From Anaerolineae bacterium (GTDB taxonomy: Bacteria > Chloroflexota > Anaerolineae > Anaerolineales > Villigracilaceae): a DNA stretch of 13,137 nucleotides. Every line of letters starts with the position of its first letter. Within the stretch, counting starts at the first letter, position 1. The notes beneath the pieces were generated by a model. The model made no database searches and was not told the origin of the DNA. It saw nothing but the letters and a program-made list of their open reading frames with translations. Shown in pieces: positions 1 through 6,549 of this stretch. Position numbers and translations under genes: made by a program. The DNA is taken from the NCBI GenBank assembly GCA_003158885.1, contig PMLN01000112.1:867-14003 (forward strand). Reading direction: 5' to 3'.

Positions 1-114
1 GATGAAATCCAGAAACAATGGTACCAGCCCAATTATTGGACGGACGTACAGAAGCAGGCCGATCAAATTGATGAGTTGATCGTTGAATTCAACAAGGAAG
101 TTGGGTTGGTTTAG
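1..114 (+). CDS. C-terminal end of an unidentified protein (partial)
   Basis: An open frame runs from the first base to a TAG at 112-114 and encodes the last 37 residues of a protein whose start lies outside the window. The fragment is polar and probably helical, rich in Q, D, E and K, and ends in KEVGLV. It has two Trp and two Tyr near its start (KQWYQPNYW). I see no motif that names a family. A hairpin terminator follows 17 nt downstream, which supports this being a genuine gene end. Confidence 0.6.
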   Translation, partial: DEIQKQWYQPNYWTDVQKQADQIDELIVEFNKEVGLV

Positions 115-131
115 ACAGACCCGCGCGACCT

Positions 132-155
132 GGACGAGGATGTACATCCTCGTCC
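132..155 (+). terminator. Hairpin terminator of the upstream gene
   Basis: GGACGAGGA (132-140) and TCCTCGTCC (147-155) are exact inverse complements around the loop TGTACA. The whole 24 bp is a perfect palindrome. A weak T-rich stretch (ATCTTATATTT) follows rather than a clean U-tract, so termination may be incomplete. It lies between the end of the truncated first gene and the promoter of the next operon. Confidence 0.6.
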
Positions 156-163
156 ATCTTATA

Positions 164-192
164 TTTCAATGCTTCTGATTAAGTGCTAGAAT
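164..192 (+). promoter_or_regulatory. Extended -10 promoter of the zinc-ribbon operon
   Basis: TAGAAT at 187-192 is preceded by TGC, giving the extended -10 pattern TGnTAGAAT. Seventeen bases upstream is TTTCAA (164-169), a poor -35 that an extended -10 can tolerate. Transcription would start near 199, leaving a leader of about 74 nt before the ATG at 273. It is the only promoter-like site I see ahead of the five-gene + strand block. Confidence 0.5.
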
Positions 193-272
193 CTGCCGGT
201 AGGCCGCGTGTAAAACGTGACTGCGGAGCCAAGATATGAAGGATTTTATTTCGCTCGTGGAGGAGCCAGTCC

Positions 273-920
273 ATGGATGCCATTGAGTTTACACGTAACT
301 ATACCGATCATTCCACAGACCACGGGTTCCAGTTTGAGTTTCATTGTGACCGCTGCGGCAACGGTTATAAGACCGCCTTCCAGGCTTGGACCATGGGAAC
401 CGTTTCCGGCGCCCTCGATGCCGCTTCCAGTTTATTTGGAGGTGTGTTTGGACAGGCCGCAAACCTGAGCGAGCGCGCTCGTTCTGCAACCTGGCAGCAA
501 GCGCGCGATAAGGCCATGTTCGAGGCTATCGAGCAGATCAAGCCGAATTTCCTGCAATGCCCCAAGTGCTCCAGTTGGGTTTGCAAAAAGAATTGTTGGA
601 ATCAGGCGCGCGGCCTGTGCAAAAACTGCGCGCCCGATCTGGCCGTTGAGATTTCAGCCCAGCAATCGGCACAGGCCCTCAATAAAATCCAGCAGGATAT
701 CGGCGTGGATGCGGAAGATGCCAAAATGATCGGCAGTGTCGGTAATGCCAAAGTCGAAGCCTCATGTCCCAACTGTCACACACCGCTGGCAGCGAACGTC
801 AAGTTCTGCCCATCCTGCGGCTACAAATTTGCCGATACCGGAAAGTTCTGCAGCAATTGCGGCGCGAAGCTGGCGCCCGGCGCAAAGTTCTGCGCGGAGT
901 GCGGAACAAAGCAAGAATAG
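273..920 (+). CDS. Multi-zinc-ribbon protein
   Basis: A 215-residue, probably cytoplasmic protein built around several Cys-based zinc sites. Cysteine pairs are at 25/28, 96/99, 104/108 and 116/119. Two tandem C-terminal ribbons follow: CPNC (165-168) with CPSCG (179-183), and CSNCG (193-197) with CAECG (207-211). The last two match the short double-ribbon 'zinc ribbon domain' family, with the typical spacer of hydrophobic, Lys-Phe-Cys repeats. Residues 40-90 are Ala/Gly-rich then helical (ERARSATWQQARDKAMFEAI) and separate the N-terminal CDRCG from the rest. The ATG at 273 is chosen because GGAGGAG lies at 259-265, 7 nt upstream. It is the first gene of the operon and ends 1 nt before the next candidate start. 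The role is unknown; such ribbons usually mediate protein or nucleic-acid contacts rather than catalysis. Confidence 0.85.
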   Translation: MDAIEFTRNYTDHSTDHGFQFEFHCDRCGNGYKTAFQAWTMGTVSGALDAASSLFGGVFGQAANLSERARSATWQQARDKAMFEAIEQIKPNFLQCPKCSSWVCKKNCWNQARGLCKNCAPDLAVEISAQQSAQALNKIQQDIGVDAEDAKMIGSVGNAKVEASCPNCHTPLAANVKFCPSCGYKFADTGKFCSNCGAKLAPGAKFCAECGTKQE

Positions 921-921
921 A

Positions 922-1533
922 GTGCTGAACGAATCATCGTTAATTCTCATTTGTGTCATGCCAACGCCGCGCGATATGGAAATTGCGCGGCTTTTGGGGT
1001 GGTATCGCATTCCCCTGCGCAGTGCGCCAAAAGTGGTCGCCGTGGACTATCTGGCGTTTTACCAGCCATCCAGCTTCGGCGACTTGGGCGGACGGATCGA
1101 GTTCATTGCCCCACTGCGCGGCCATGAATTGACGACGCGCCGTGAACTATTGAAGGATGAATCGGATAATCCCCGCGCAAACGAAGAGTATTTCAAGATC
1201 CAGCTCGGCGGACTGGAAAAGCTCTCCAACCCCATTCTTGCCGATAAGTGGAAACGCCTGACCTTTTTGTATTCGACGGGGGAATATCTTTTGAAAGCCA
1301 AAACGTTGAACGACCTGGTCGTGAAGGATGATGAGCGCGCGGTGCTGTGGCGTTCGCTGCGTGAGCGTGCCCAGAGCGATCAGCTTTACAAGACCGACCT
1401 GCCGGAAGCCGATATCCCACCCGAGGTGTTGATCGCGTTGTTGGGGATAAAAGAAGGGCAAGGTGGGTATAATGTTTCTGATGTACCAGAGGTTTCTGAT
1501 GTGTCAGAGGTTTCTGATGATGGAGATTGGTGA
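922..1533 (+). CDS. Conserved hypothetical protein with repeat-derived tail
   Basis: I believe this belongs to an unnamed family I associate with Chloroflexota, but I cannot name a function. The GTG at 922 gives 203 residues and includes the strand-like LILICV before MPTPRDMEIARLLGWYRIP. The alternative ATG at 958 (191 residues) would cut that strand off, and neither start has a good ribosome site. Visible features are the RLLGWYRIP and VVAVDYLAFYQ segments, the HELTTRRELL stretch, and a mixed alpha/beta make-up with no signal peptide or membrane segment. The normal domain seems to end near GIKEGQ. The last 20 residues, with units VSDVPE, VSDVSE and VSDDGD, are simply translated 18-bp tandem repeats (1474-1527), so the natural C-terminus was probably replaced. 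The TGA at 1531-1533 overlaps the ATG of the next gene by one base. Confidence 0.75.
   Translation: MLNESSLILICVMPTPRDMEIARLLGWYRIPLRSAPKVVAVDYLAFYQPSSFGDLGGRIEFIAPLRGHELTTRRELLKDESDNPRANEEYFKIQLGGLEKLSNPILADKWKRLTFLYSTGEYLLKAKTLNDLVVKDDERAVLWRSLRERAQSDQLYKTDLPEADIPPEVLIALLGIKEGQGGYNVSDVPEVSDVSEVSDDGDW
1474..1527 (+). repeat. 18-bp tandem repeat, left flank of the IVP cassette
   Basis: Three consecutive 18-bp units begin at 1474, 1492 and 1510, each opening with GTTTCTGATG. Units 1 and 2 match at 16 of 18 bases; unit 3 has diverged in its second half. Bases 1489-1504 (GAGGTTTCTGATGTGT) are the exact inverse complement of 1902-1917 on the other side of the four-helix-bundle gene. Because 18 bp is six codons, the units translate as a hexapeptide repeat at the end of the upstream gene. 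Confidence 0.85.
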
Positions 1534-1973
1534 TGGCGGATAAGGAAGAAAAGGCTTTTCATAAATTATTAGTATGGAAACGCGCTCACGAATTGACTCT
1601 GATGATTTATAAAGCCAGCGAGAAATTTCCCAGACACGAGATATTTGGACTTACGAGCCAAATCCGCCGCGCATCTGTTTCAGTGGAAGCCAATATTGCC
1701 GAGGGTTACGCACTTGGAACCGCCCCAAATTATTTGCGCCATTTGAATATCTCAATTGGTTCGCTTGCAGAAACAGAATGTCATGTTGAAGTGGCTCATG
1801 ATCTCGCCTATTTGTCTGACGCGGCTTATAGCGAACTTGTTGAGAAGGCTCGTGAAACCGGCTATCTCTTATCGCGTCTTAAAGCATCCATAGAATACAA
1901 CACACATCAGAAACCTCACGAACCTCAGAAACCTTGGGAACTTTTATCCTTTAGGAACCTGCTCTTGTTATGA
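1533..1973 (+). CDS. Four-helix-bundle protein, S23/23S-rRNA IVP family
   Basis: A 146-residue member of the S23/IVP four-helix-bundle family, first known from ORFs inside 23S rRNA intervening sequences and related to the Avd accessory proteins of diversity-generating retroelements. The hallmark is RRASVSVEANIAEGYALG, preceded by an amphipathic helix (HKLLVWKRAHELTLMIYKAS) and followed by helices ending near LLSRLKASIE. The family is usually about 115-125 residues; the remaining 25 or so here (QKPHEP, QKPWEL and a hydrophobic end RNLLLL) come from the right-hand 18-bp repeats and following DNA. The ATG at 1533 has GGAG at 1522-1525 and overlaps the preceding stop (TGATG). The stop overlaps the next start (ATGA). 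Stand-alone family members have no established function. No reverse transcriptase or template repeat is nearby. Confidence 0.88.
   Translation: MADKEEKAFHKLLVWKRAHELTLMIYKASEKFPRHEIFGLTSQIRRASVSVEANIAEGYALGTAPNYLRHLNISIGSLAETECHVEVAHDLAYLSDAAYSELVEKARETGYLLSRLKASIEYNTHQKPHEPQKPWELLSFRNLLLL
1902..1943 (-). repeat. 18-bp repeat, right flank of the IVP cassette (inverted)
   Basis: CAGAAACCT occurs at 1908-1916 and again at 1926-1934, an 18-bp period identical to that of the left flank but on the opposite strand. Bases 1902-1917 (ACACATCAGAAACCTC) are the perfect 16-bp inverse complement of 1489-1504. The array lies inside the 3' end of the IVP gene and encodes its QKPHEP/QKPWEL tail. Confidence 0.85.
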
Positions 1974-3802
1974 CTCTCGAAATGTGGCTTGTTGTCGCCT
2001 TAATCGTCTTTCCCTTGACTTTGGTAATACTCAATCGTTGGCGGATCGATGTTGCGGCCTTGTTCATGATCATTGCTTTGGGGCTGGCCCAGTTTTGGGG
2101 ATTGGGGGTCCTGGGCAGTAAGAGTTCGCCTCAGCAATCCCTGCTTGCCATCTCCGGCTTTGGGCAACCCGTGGTCATGACTTTGATCGGGCTTTTTATC
2201 CTGACCCAAACCCTGACAAATAATGGGGTGATGCTCTGGCTGGGTCAGCGGCTCATGGCTGTGGGCGCGCGTTCCACGGATCGTCTGATCTTTTTATTCT
2301 CGCTTTCAGCCGCGGCGTTATCCCTGCTTATGAACAATGTTGCAGTAGGGGCCTTGCTGCTCCCAAGCGCCATGCAGGCTGCGCGCAAGGCCAGCCTGCG
2401 GCCAAGCAAATTCCTGATCCCGATTGCATTTGGCGCGGCCCTGGGTGGGATGGCAACTTATTTCACCACGGCCAATATTGTCCTGAGCAACCTATTGACC
2501 ATTGCTAATCCTCCCCAGGCTCCACTTGGCATTCTTTCCTTTGCTGCAACCGGCGGGTTGATCGCGGTCGCCGGGATCATTTACCTGACCTTGTTCGGCC
2601 GCCGAATTGTGCCTGCCCGCCAGCCGGGGCTCGAACAGGAACTTGCTCGTCGTCCCAGCGCCGAATTGGAAGGCCTGTATGATGTGAGCGAACGATTGTG
2701 GGAGGCGCGCGTGGAAGAGTCATCGCCCCTGGCGGGAAGTTCGCTCCAAAAATGCGCCTTCGGCGAAAAGTTTGGGATTGCCATTGTCGCCTTGCGCCGC
2801 GGTTACCAGGCTTATTTCACTCCTCAAGCAGAAGAAATCCTGCGTTCGGGGGATTTCCTGCTGCTGGTTGGCCGGGAGGAACGTGTTTCTCTCCTAAACC
2901 AATTGGATATAAGTGTACAACCGGAAAAGCAGACTATTACAACGTTCGGCATGACCCTGGTCGAGTTGATCCTTGCGCCTCATTCCGTTTATGCCGGCAA
3001 GACGATCAAGGAAATGAACTTCCGGCGGAAATATGGATTCACGGTTCTTGCCATTCTGCGCGGGGAACGCAGTTATCGCACCGATGTGGGCGATCTTCCC
3101 CTGGAACTTGGCGATTCTCTTTTGCTGGTCGGTCCCCAACGCCGCCTGCGCGATTTGCGCATTAATCCGGATATCATCATTTTCGAGCCGGATCCAGCCA
3201 CACGCCCGGTGCCGCGGCGGCGTGCGATGGCAAGCATCCTGCTGTTTGCAGGCGCAATTGGCTTATCCTTGCTGGGGCTGCCGGTCTATCTATCTGTTTT
3301 GACAGCGGCCCTGCTGGGTCTCTTGCTGGGTTTGCTGCCCATTCAGGAAGCCTATCGCTCAATCCAGTGGGAGGTCATCTTTTTTATTGCGGGCATGTAT
3401 GCCGCCAGCCTGGGTATGATCAATACAGGGCTGGCCGCATTGATCGGCCGCGCTGTGGTCCACCTGATCGGTAATGCCAGCCCATTGGTTTTTGCTGCGC
3501 TTGTATTTTTGCTGTCCGCCGCGCTGACCCAATTCATGTCGAGTCAGGCTGCGGCTTTCGTGGTTGGACCGATCGCGATCGCGGCCGCGATTCATCTAAA
3601 CACGAATCCGCAGGCGATTGCAGTGGCCTGCGCCATTGGCTGTTCTGCATCTTTTCTAACGCCGATGGCTCATCCCGTCAATTTGATTGTCATGGGACCG
3701 GGCAATTACCGCTTTGGAGATTTTTTCCGGGTGGGCTGGGGATTGACCATTGTGGTCCTTCTGGCCTTGCTGGCCGGTATGATCCTATTTTGGCACCTCT
3801 AG
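1970..3802 (+). CDS. SLC13/DASS-type permease with two RCK_C domains
   Basis: A 610-residue inner-membrane transporter of the ion-transporter superfamily. The N-terminal half (about 1-210) and C-terminal half (about 418-610) are two membrane repeats. Between them lie two soluble RCK_C (TrkA-C-like) modules, roughly 244-320 and 326-402, recognisable by LRSGDFLLLVG and LELGDSLLLVG. This layout is typical of bacterial SLC13-like proteins annotated as citrate, sulfate or unknown-anion transporters. The family's substrate/sodium motifs look altered: MNNV (121-124) and TTAN (166-169) in repeat 1, SSQA (524-527) in repeat 2, but TPMAHPVNL (564-572) is close to normal. Substrate and coupling ion therefore cannot be read off. 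The ATG at 1970 overlaps the IVP stop; AGGA at 1953-1956 is rather distant (13 nt), so translation may be coupled. The neighbouring hydantoinase makes a cyclic amide or carboxylate plausible, but this is inference. Confidence 0.85.
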   Translation: MTLEMWLVVALIVFPLTLVILNRWRIDVAALFMIIALGLAQFWGLGVLGSKSSPQQSLLAISGFGQPVVMTLIGLFILTQTLTNNGVMLWLGQRLMAVGARSTDRLIFLFSLSAAALSLLMNNVAVGALLLPSAMQAARKASLRPSKFLIPIAFGAALGGMATYFTTANIVLSNLLTIANPPQAPLGILSFAATGGLIAVAGIIYLTLFGRRIVPARQPGLEQELARRPSAELEGLYDVSERLWEARVEESSPLAGSSLQKCAFGEKFGIAIVALRRGYQAYFTPQAEEILRSGDFLLLVGREERVSLLNQLDISVQPEKQTITTFGMTLVELILAPHSVYAGKTIKEMNFRRKYGFTVLAILRGERSYRTDVGDLPLELGDSLLLVGPQRRLRDLRINPDIIIFEPDPATRPVPRRRAMASILLFAGAIGLSLLGLPVYLSVLTAALLGLLLGLLPIQEAYRSIQWEVIFFIAGMYAASLGMINTGLAALIGRAVVHLIGNASPLVFAALVFLLSAALTQFMSSQAAAFVVGPIAIAAAIHLNTNPQAIAVACAIGCSASFLTPMAHPVNLIVMGPGNYRFGDFFRVGWGLTIVVLLALLAGMILFWHL

Positions 3803-3809
3803 GAGAACT

Positions 3810-5222
3810 ATGCAAACCCTGATCAAGAACGGAACACTCATCACTGCATCCGAAACTTATCAAGCCGATATTTTGATCGAAGGCGAAACGATATTGCAGA
3901 TTGGAAGGAATTTGCAAAGTCCCAATGCCGAGACCATTGATGCACAGGGAAAGATGATTTTTCCCGGCGGTGTGGACCCTCACACGCATTTCGATCTGCC
4001 CATGGCCGATACCGTTTCCTCCGATGACCACTACACCGGTCACAAAGCCGCGGCCTTCGGTGGAACCACCACGGTGATGGACTTTGTTTCCTTCGATTTC
4101 GACACCTTCGAAGAATCGGTGGACGCTTGGCGCAAGAAAGCCGGGAAAGCCGCCATTGATTATTCCTTCCATATGAACTTGACGAAGTTCAATGACCGGA
4201 TTGCCAAAGGGATTCCGACTTTGCGCGATATGGGCATCACCACCCTGAAGGTTTTCACGGCCTACAACGGACGGCTGCGTCTCGATGATGGCAGTATTTT
4301 CAAGACGCTGCAAATCACGAAAGATAACGGCATGTTGGTCATGGTTCATTGTGAGAACGGCGATGTGATTGACACACTGATCCCACAGGCTTTGGCCCAG
4401 GGCCACACCTCACCCGAATGGCATGCGTTGACCAGGCCGGCCTGGGGCGCAGTGGAAGCCACCTTGCGGATGGCCGCTATGTCGTCGCAGGCCGATGCGC
4501 CCGTCTATATTGTCCACATGAACGTTGGCGGCGAGGTGGATATGCTGCGGTATGCCCGCGAACGCGGAGTTAAGGTAATGGGGGAAACGTGCCCGCAATA
4601 TTTGTTCTTTACCATGGATGATTTACGTCGTCCCGATGGCGCCAAATGGATTTGCTCACCGCCCATGCGCACTGAAAAAGATAATGTGCGCATCTGGGAA
4701 GGTTTGCATGAAGGCACTCTTCAAACCATTGGTACGGATCATTGCCCGTTCTTCTTTGACGGCACAAAGCCGATCATGTATGAAGGCCGGGAAGTGAAAA
4801 TACCCGGCAAGGAATTAGGCAGGCACGATTTCACGAAAATCCCGAATGGCCTGCCGGCTGTCGGCGACCGTTTGCCGATCTTGTGGACATACGGCGTGCG
4901 CGCCGGCAAGATCAGCGCCAATCAATTTGTGGAATATGTCAGCACGAACCCGGCCAAGATTTTTGGTTTATACCCGCGTAAAGGCGCCTTACTGCCCGAC
5001 TCAGATGCCGATCTTGTGATTTGGGATCCGGAGAAGCACGTGAAATATGGCGTGGCACATTCGCATCATCGCACCGATTATAATTTGTTCGAAGGCTGGG
5101 ATGTGACCGGTATGCCCGAAAAGGTCTTCCTGCGCGGCCATTTGATCGTGGATGGCGAAGAATGGAAAGGTAAAGCCGGTCAGGGTCAGTTTTTGAAACG
5201 AAAAGAAGGAATCGTTTTGTAG
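3810..5222 (+). CDS. Dihydropyrimidinase / D-hydantoinase
   Basis: A 470-residue cyclic amidohydrolase that opens dihydropyrimidine or 5-substituted hydantoin rings to N-carbamoyl amino acids, cytoplasmic and dependent on two metal ions. The metal set is complete: H58 and H60 in GGVDPHTHFD, K147 in LKVFTAY (the lysine carboxylated in the family), H180 in VHCENG, H236 in YIVHMN, and D310 in GTDHCPF. Y152, the substrate-contacting tyrosine, and the CSPPMR segment (282-287) are also present. Length is normal for the family. AGGAGA sits just before the ATG, and the permease stop is 7 nt upstream, so the two are co-transcribed and probably function together. No carbamoylase or racemase gene is visible. 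VHMN in place of the usual VHMS is a minor oddity. Dihydropyrimidine and hydantoin substrates cannot be distinguished from sequence. Confidence 0.9.
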   Translation: MQTLIKNGTLITASETYQADILIEGETILQIGRNLQSPNAETIDAQGKMIFPGGVDPHTHFDLPMADTVSSDDHYTGHKAAAFGGTTTVMDFVSFDFDTFEESVDAWRKKAGKAAIDYSFHMNLTKFNDRIAKGIPTLRDMGITTLKVFTAYNGRLRLDDGSIFKTLQITKDNGMLVMVHCENGDVIDTLIPQALAQGHTSPEWHALTRPAWGAVEATLRMAAMSSQADAPVYIVHMNVGGEVDMLRYARERGVKVMGETCPQYLFFTMDDLRRPDGAKWICSPPMRTEKDNVRIWEGLHEGTLQTIGTDHCPFFFDGTKPIMYEGREVKIPGKELGRHDFTKIPNGLPAVGDRLPILWTYGVRAGKISANQFVEYVSTNPAKIFGLYPRKGALLPDSDADLVIWDPEKHVKYGVAHSHHRTDYNLFEGWDVTGMPEKVFLRGHLIVDGEEWKGKAGQGQFLKRKEGIVL

Positions 5223-5233
5223 AGGAGGAAGGT

Positions 5234-5269
5234 ATGTCGCACACTTGTGAAACAGTGGTTGTCCCTTAA
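5234..5269 (+). CDS. 11-codon ORF with strong ribosome site, possible relic
   Basis: Directly after the hydantoinase stop, GGAGGAAGG (5224-5232) precedes an ATG that opens MSHTCETVVVP before a TAA. The ribosome site is better than those of several full genes here and fits the next gene of the operon. The frame ends after 11 residues, where the convergent acyltransferase gene begins to overlap. The most likely reading is the surviving front end of a gene lost by rearrangement; a true short peptide is the alternative. I recognise no homology. Confidence 0.3.
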   Translation: MSHTCETVVVP

Positions 5270-5937
5270 GTCGGCTGTCCTGCCAGCAATTCCTTCAACC
5301 TCGGATGGTCGGCATACACACCGCGATATTTTTGGGGGAGCAGCGCCGCAATGTGACACATGATCTCATCTGTGAACTGTTTGAGCGCCGTGTCACGATT
5401 TTTCAGCGGCAGGGGCGGGAGCGAAAAAGGTTCTCCGGCATGGGCAACGATATGCGAGCGGCGTAAATGCTTCAGGTTATCCAGGATGACTTTGTCTTCG
5501 GTGCCAGCCAGACCGACCGGCACAATGGATCGGTTGAGCTTGGCTGCGAGATAACTAACCCCCAGTTTGCCCTCCGCCATCCCGCCGGCGCGTGAGCGCG
5601 TCCCCTCGGGCGCGATGACGAGAATGTTGCCTTGTCCCATCAGCCCGATGATCTTGCGGAGCGCTTTGAGGTCCGGGTTGAAGCGGTCAATGAAAACGAA
5701 GTTGGCATATTTCCCCACCCAGTTCAGAAAGGGGTTCTGTTCCCATTTTTCAGCAACGGGAATGAACACATCCAGGCGATCCAGCGCATAATACAGCATG
5801 GCGGCATCCAACATGCCAATATGGTTCGTGGCGATGACGAACGCTCCCGACGAGGGGATATTTTCTAGGCCGAAGACTTTTACATCAGCGATCAGGTTGA
5901 TCAGTACGCGCAGTATCCAACGCAGGAATTTTTGCAT
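5266..5937 (-). CDS. PlsC-type 1-acylglycerol-3-phosphate acyltransferase
   Basis: A 223-residue lysophospholipid acyltransferase, likely transferring an acyl chain to lysophosphatidic acid or a related acceptor at the inner membrane face. The family blocks are in order: NHIGMLD (38-44, the HX4D catalytic pair H39/D44), FIDR (82-85), EGTRSR (111-116) and VPVGLAGTE (139-147). An N-terminal hydrophobic/basic helix (LRWILRVLINLI) would anchor it to the membrane. Length is slightly short but within range for this family. It converges on the hydantoinase gene, and its stop overlaps the 11-codon ORF. No ribosome site precedes the ATG; instead TACAAT lies 7 nt upstream, suggesting a leaderless transcript. 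The exact acceptor is not determinable. Confidence 0.88.
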   Translation of the reverse strand: MQKFLRWILRVLINLIADVKVFGLENIPSSGAFVIATNHIGMLDAAMLYYALDRLDVFIPVAEKWEQNPFLNWVGKYANFVFIDRFNPDLKALRKIIGLMGQGNILVIAPEGTRSRAGGMAEGKLGVSYLAAKLNRSIVPVGLAGTEDKVILDNLKHLRRSHIVAHAGEPFSLPPLPLKNRDTALKQFTDEIMCHIAALLPQKYRGVYADHPRLKELLAGQPT

Positions 5938-5944
5938 GAATTCA

Positions 5945-5950
5945 ATTGTA
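5945..5950 (-). promoter_or_regulatory. Putative -10 box of the acyltransferase gene
   Basis: On the - strand TACAAT ends 7 nt before the ATG, with no Shine-Dalgarno sequence between. Transcription would then begin at or very near the A of the ATG. I see no convincing -35 at the usual distance. The box lies immediately after the PilZ-gene terminator, so the acyltransferase needs its own promoter. Confidence 0.4.
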
Positions 5951-5954
5951 CACG

Positions 5955-5989
5955 AAAAAGAAAAAGGCCTCGTCGGTCAAGACGAGGCC
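5955..5989 (-). terminator. Rho-independent terminator of the PilZ gene
   Basis: GGCCTCGTC (5966-5974) and GACGAGGCC (5981-5989) form a perfect 9-bp stem with a 6-nt loop. On the - strand the hairpin is followed by TTTTTCTTTTT (5955-5965), a textbook U-tract. It starts 8 bases beyond the PilZ stop codon. Confidence 0.9.
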
Positions 5990-5997
5990 CGCCGGCT

Positions 5998-6378
5998 TCA
6001 TTTCCACAGATAATCGAACTTATTCTTGTCGTTGCCTTCGGAGCCATACCTTTCGAACATGCGGGAAAAGATCTCAAGGTCCGCGGGGGTTATATCGGTT
6101 ATTTGGAAACCAACATTGTACAGGCTCTTATCGATATGATCCACCTGACACCATATACTGCGTGCGCCAAACACCATGAAGGGCGCATTGGCGACTTCAC
6201 TGCTCAGATCGATTCGGAAACTAAAGTCCGTGTTTGGCTGGATGGGTTTCAGCGATTCCATTTTGAAGCCGCCGATGCTGATGTCGGCCAAATGACCTAC
6301 AAGTTCGCCGGTGTTTTCATTCAGCAAGCGCATGTAATAAGAAAAAGTCCGCCTGTCCAATTTTCTTCGTTCGGTCAT
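5998..6378 (-). CDS. PilZ-domain protein (putative c-di-GMP receptor)
   Basis: A 126-residue single-domain PilZ protein. PilZ domains bind cyclic di-GMP through an RxxxR motif and a D/NxSxxG motif; here these are R5-KLD-R9 at the N-terminus and D32-I-S34-I-G-G37. A later beta-strand pair (SIWCQ and YNVGFQI) completes the barrel, and a charged C-terminal helix (LEIFSRMFERYG) follows. There is no output domain, so it would act by binding a partner or as a cyclic di-GMP adaptor. The start at 6378 is preferred because AAGGAAAGGA (6386-6395 on the complement) lies 7 nt upstream; an in-frame TTG at 6405 has no such site. It is a single-gene transcript with its own promoter and a strong terminator. 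Confidence 0.85.
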   Translation of the reverse strand: MTERRKLDRRTFSYYMRLLNENTGELVGHLADISIGGFKMESLKPIQPNTDFSFRIDLSSEVANAPFMVFGARSIWCQVDHIDKSLYNVGFQITDITPADLEIFSRMFERYGSEGNDKNKFDYLWK

Positions 6379-6405
6379 AATAGCATCCTTTCCTTGTACG
6401 GTCAA

Positions 6406-6434
6406 AGTATAAAATAAGATTGGAAAAGAATCAA
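6406..6434 (-). promoter_or_regulatory. Promoter of the PilZ gene
   Basis: On the - strand TTGATT (6429-6434) and TATACT (6406-6411) are separated by exactly 17 bp, both close to the sigma-70 consensus. Transcription would start near 6399, just ahead of the ribosome binding site. Confidence 0.65.
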
Positions 6435-6464
6435 CGTTCTGTCAATGCCTGGAGCGGCCGGAAG

Positions 6465-6501
6465 AATAAAAGAAAATCCCTGAGGTTCCCCACGCACTCA
6501 G
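6465..6501 (-). terminator. Weak candidate terminator of the thiolase gene
   Basis: On the - strand CTGAG (6497-6501) and CTCAG (6480-6484) can pair around a 12-nt loop, followed by a T-rich run (TTTTCTTTTATT, 6465-6476). The stem is only 5 bp, so this is marginal. It lies about 50 nt past the thiolase stop. Confidence 0.35.
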
Positions 6502-6549
6502 CGGTTAAATCATCCGGCAGGCCTGTGAAATTGGCCGCTCCCTAAAAAC

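Noticed and set aside
736..957. Extension of the second gene upstream to an ATG at 736.
   Set aside because: It would overlap the zinc-ribbon coding region by 185 bases, including its two C-terminal ribbons, which are certain. Starts at 922 or 958 avoid this.
1533..1973. The four-helix-bundle protein as the Avd accessory protein of a diversity-generating retroelement.
   Set aside because: No reverse transcriptase, template repeat or variable repeat is present in the window; the related S23/IVP family fits better.
3571..3595. GCGATCGC-rich stretch in the permease gene as an iterated palindrome site.
   Set aside because: It is a single occurrence in coding sequence and is explained by the Ile-Ala codons it encodes.
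3690..4406. Open frame of 238 codons on the - strand opposite the hydantoinase.
   Set aside because: It is antisense to an enzyme with a complete metal-binding set, and the composition shows no recognisable domain.
5975..5980. TTGACC on the - strand as the -35 of the acyltransferase promoter.
   Set aside because: It is 24 bp from the TACAAT box, too far, and lies in the loop of the PilZ terminator.
6451..6541. GGAGCGGCC (6451-6459) and GGCCGCTCC (6533-6541), a 9-bp inverted repeat.
   Set aside because: It encloses only the weak thiolase terminator and has no gene, target duplication or other sign of a mobile element; probably chance or part of a larger RNA fold.
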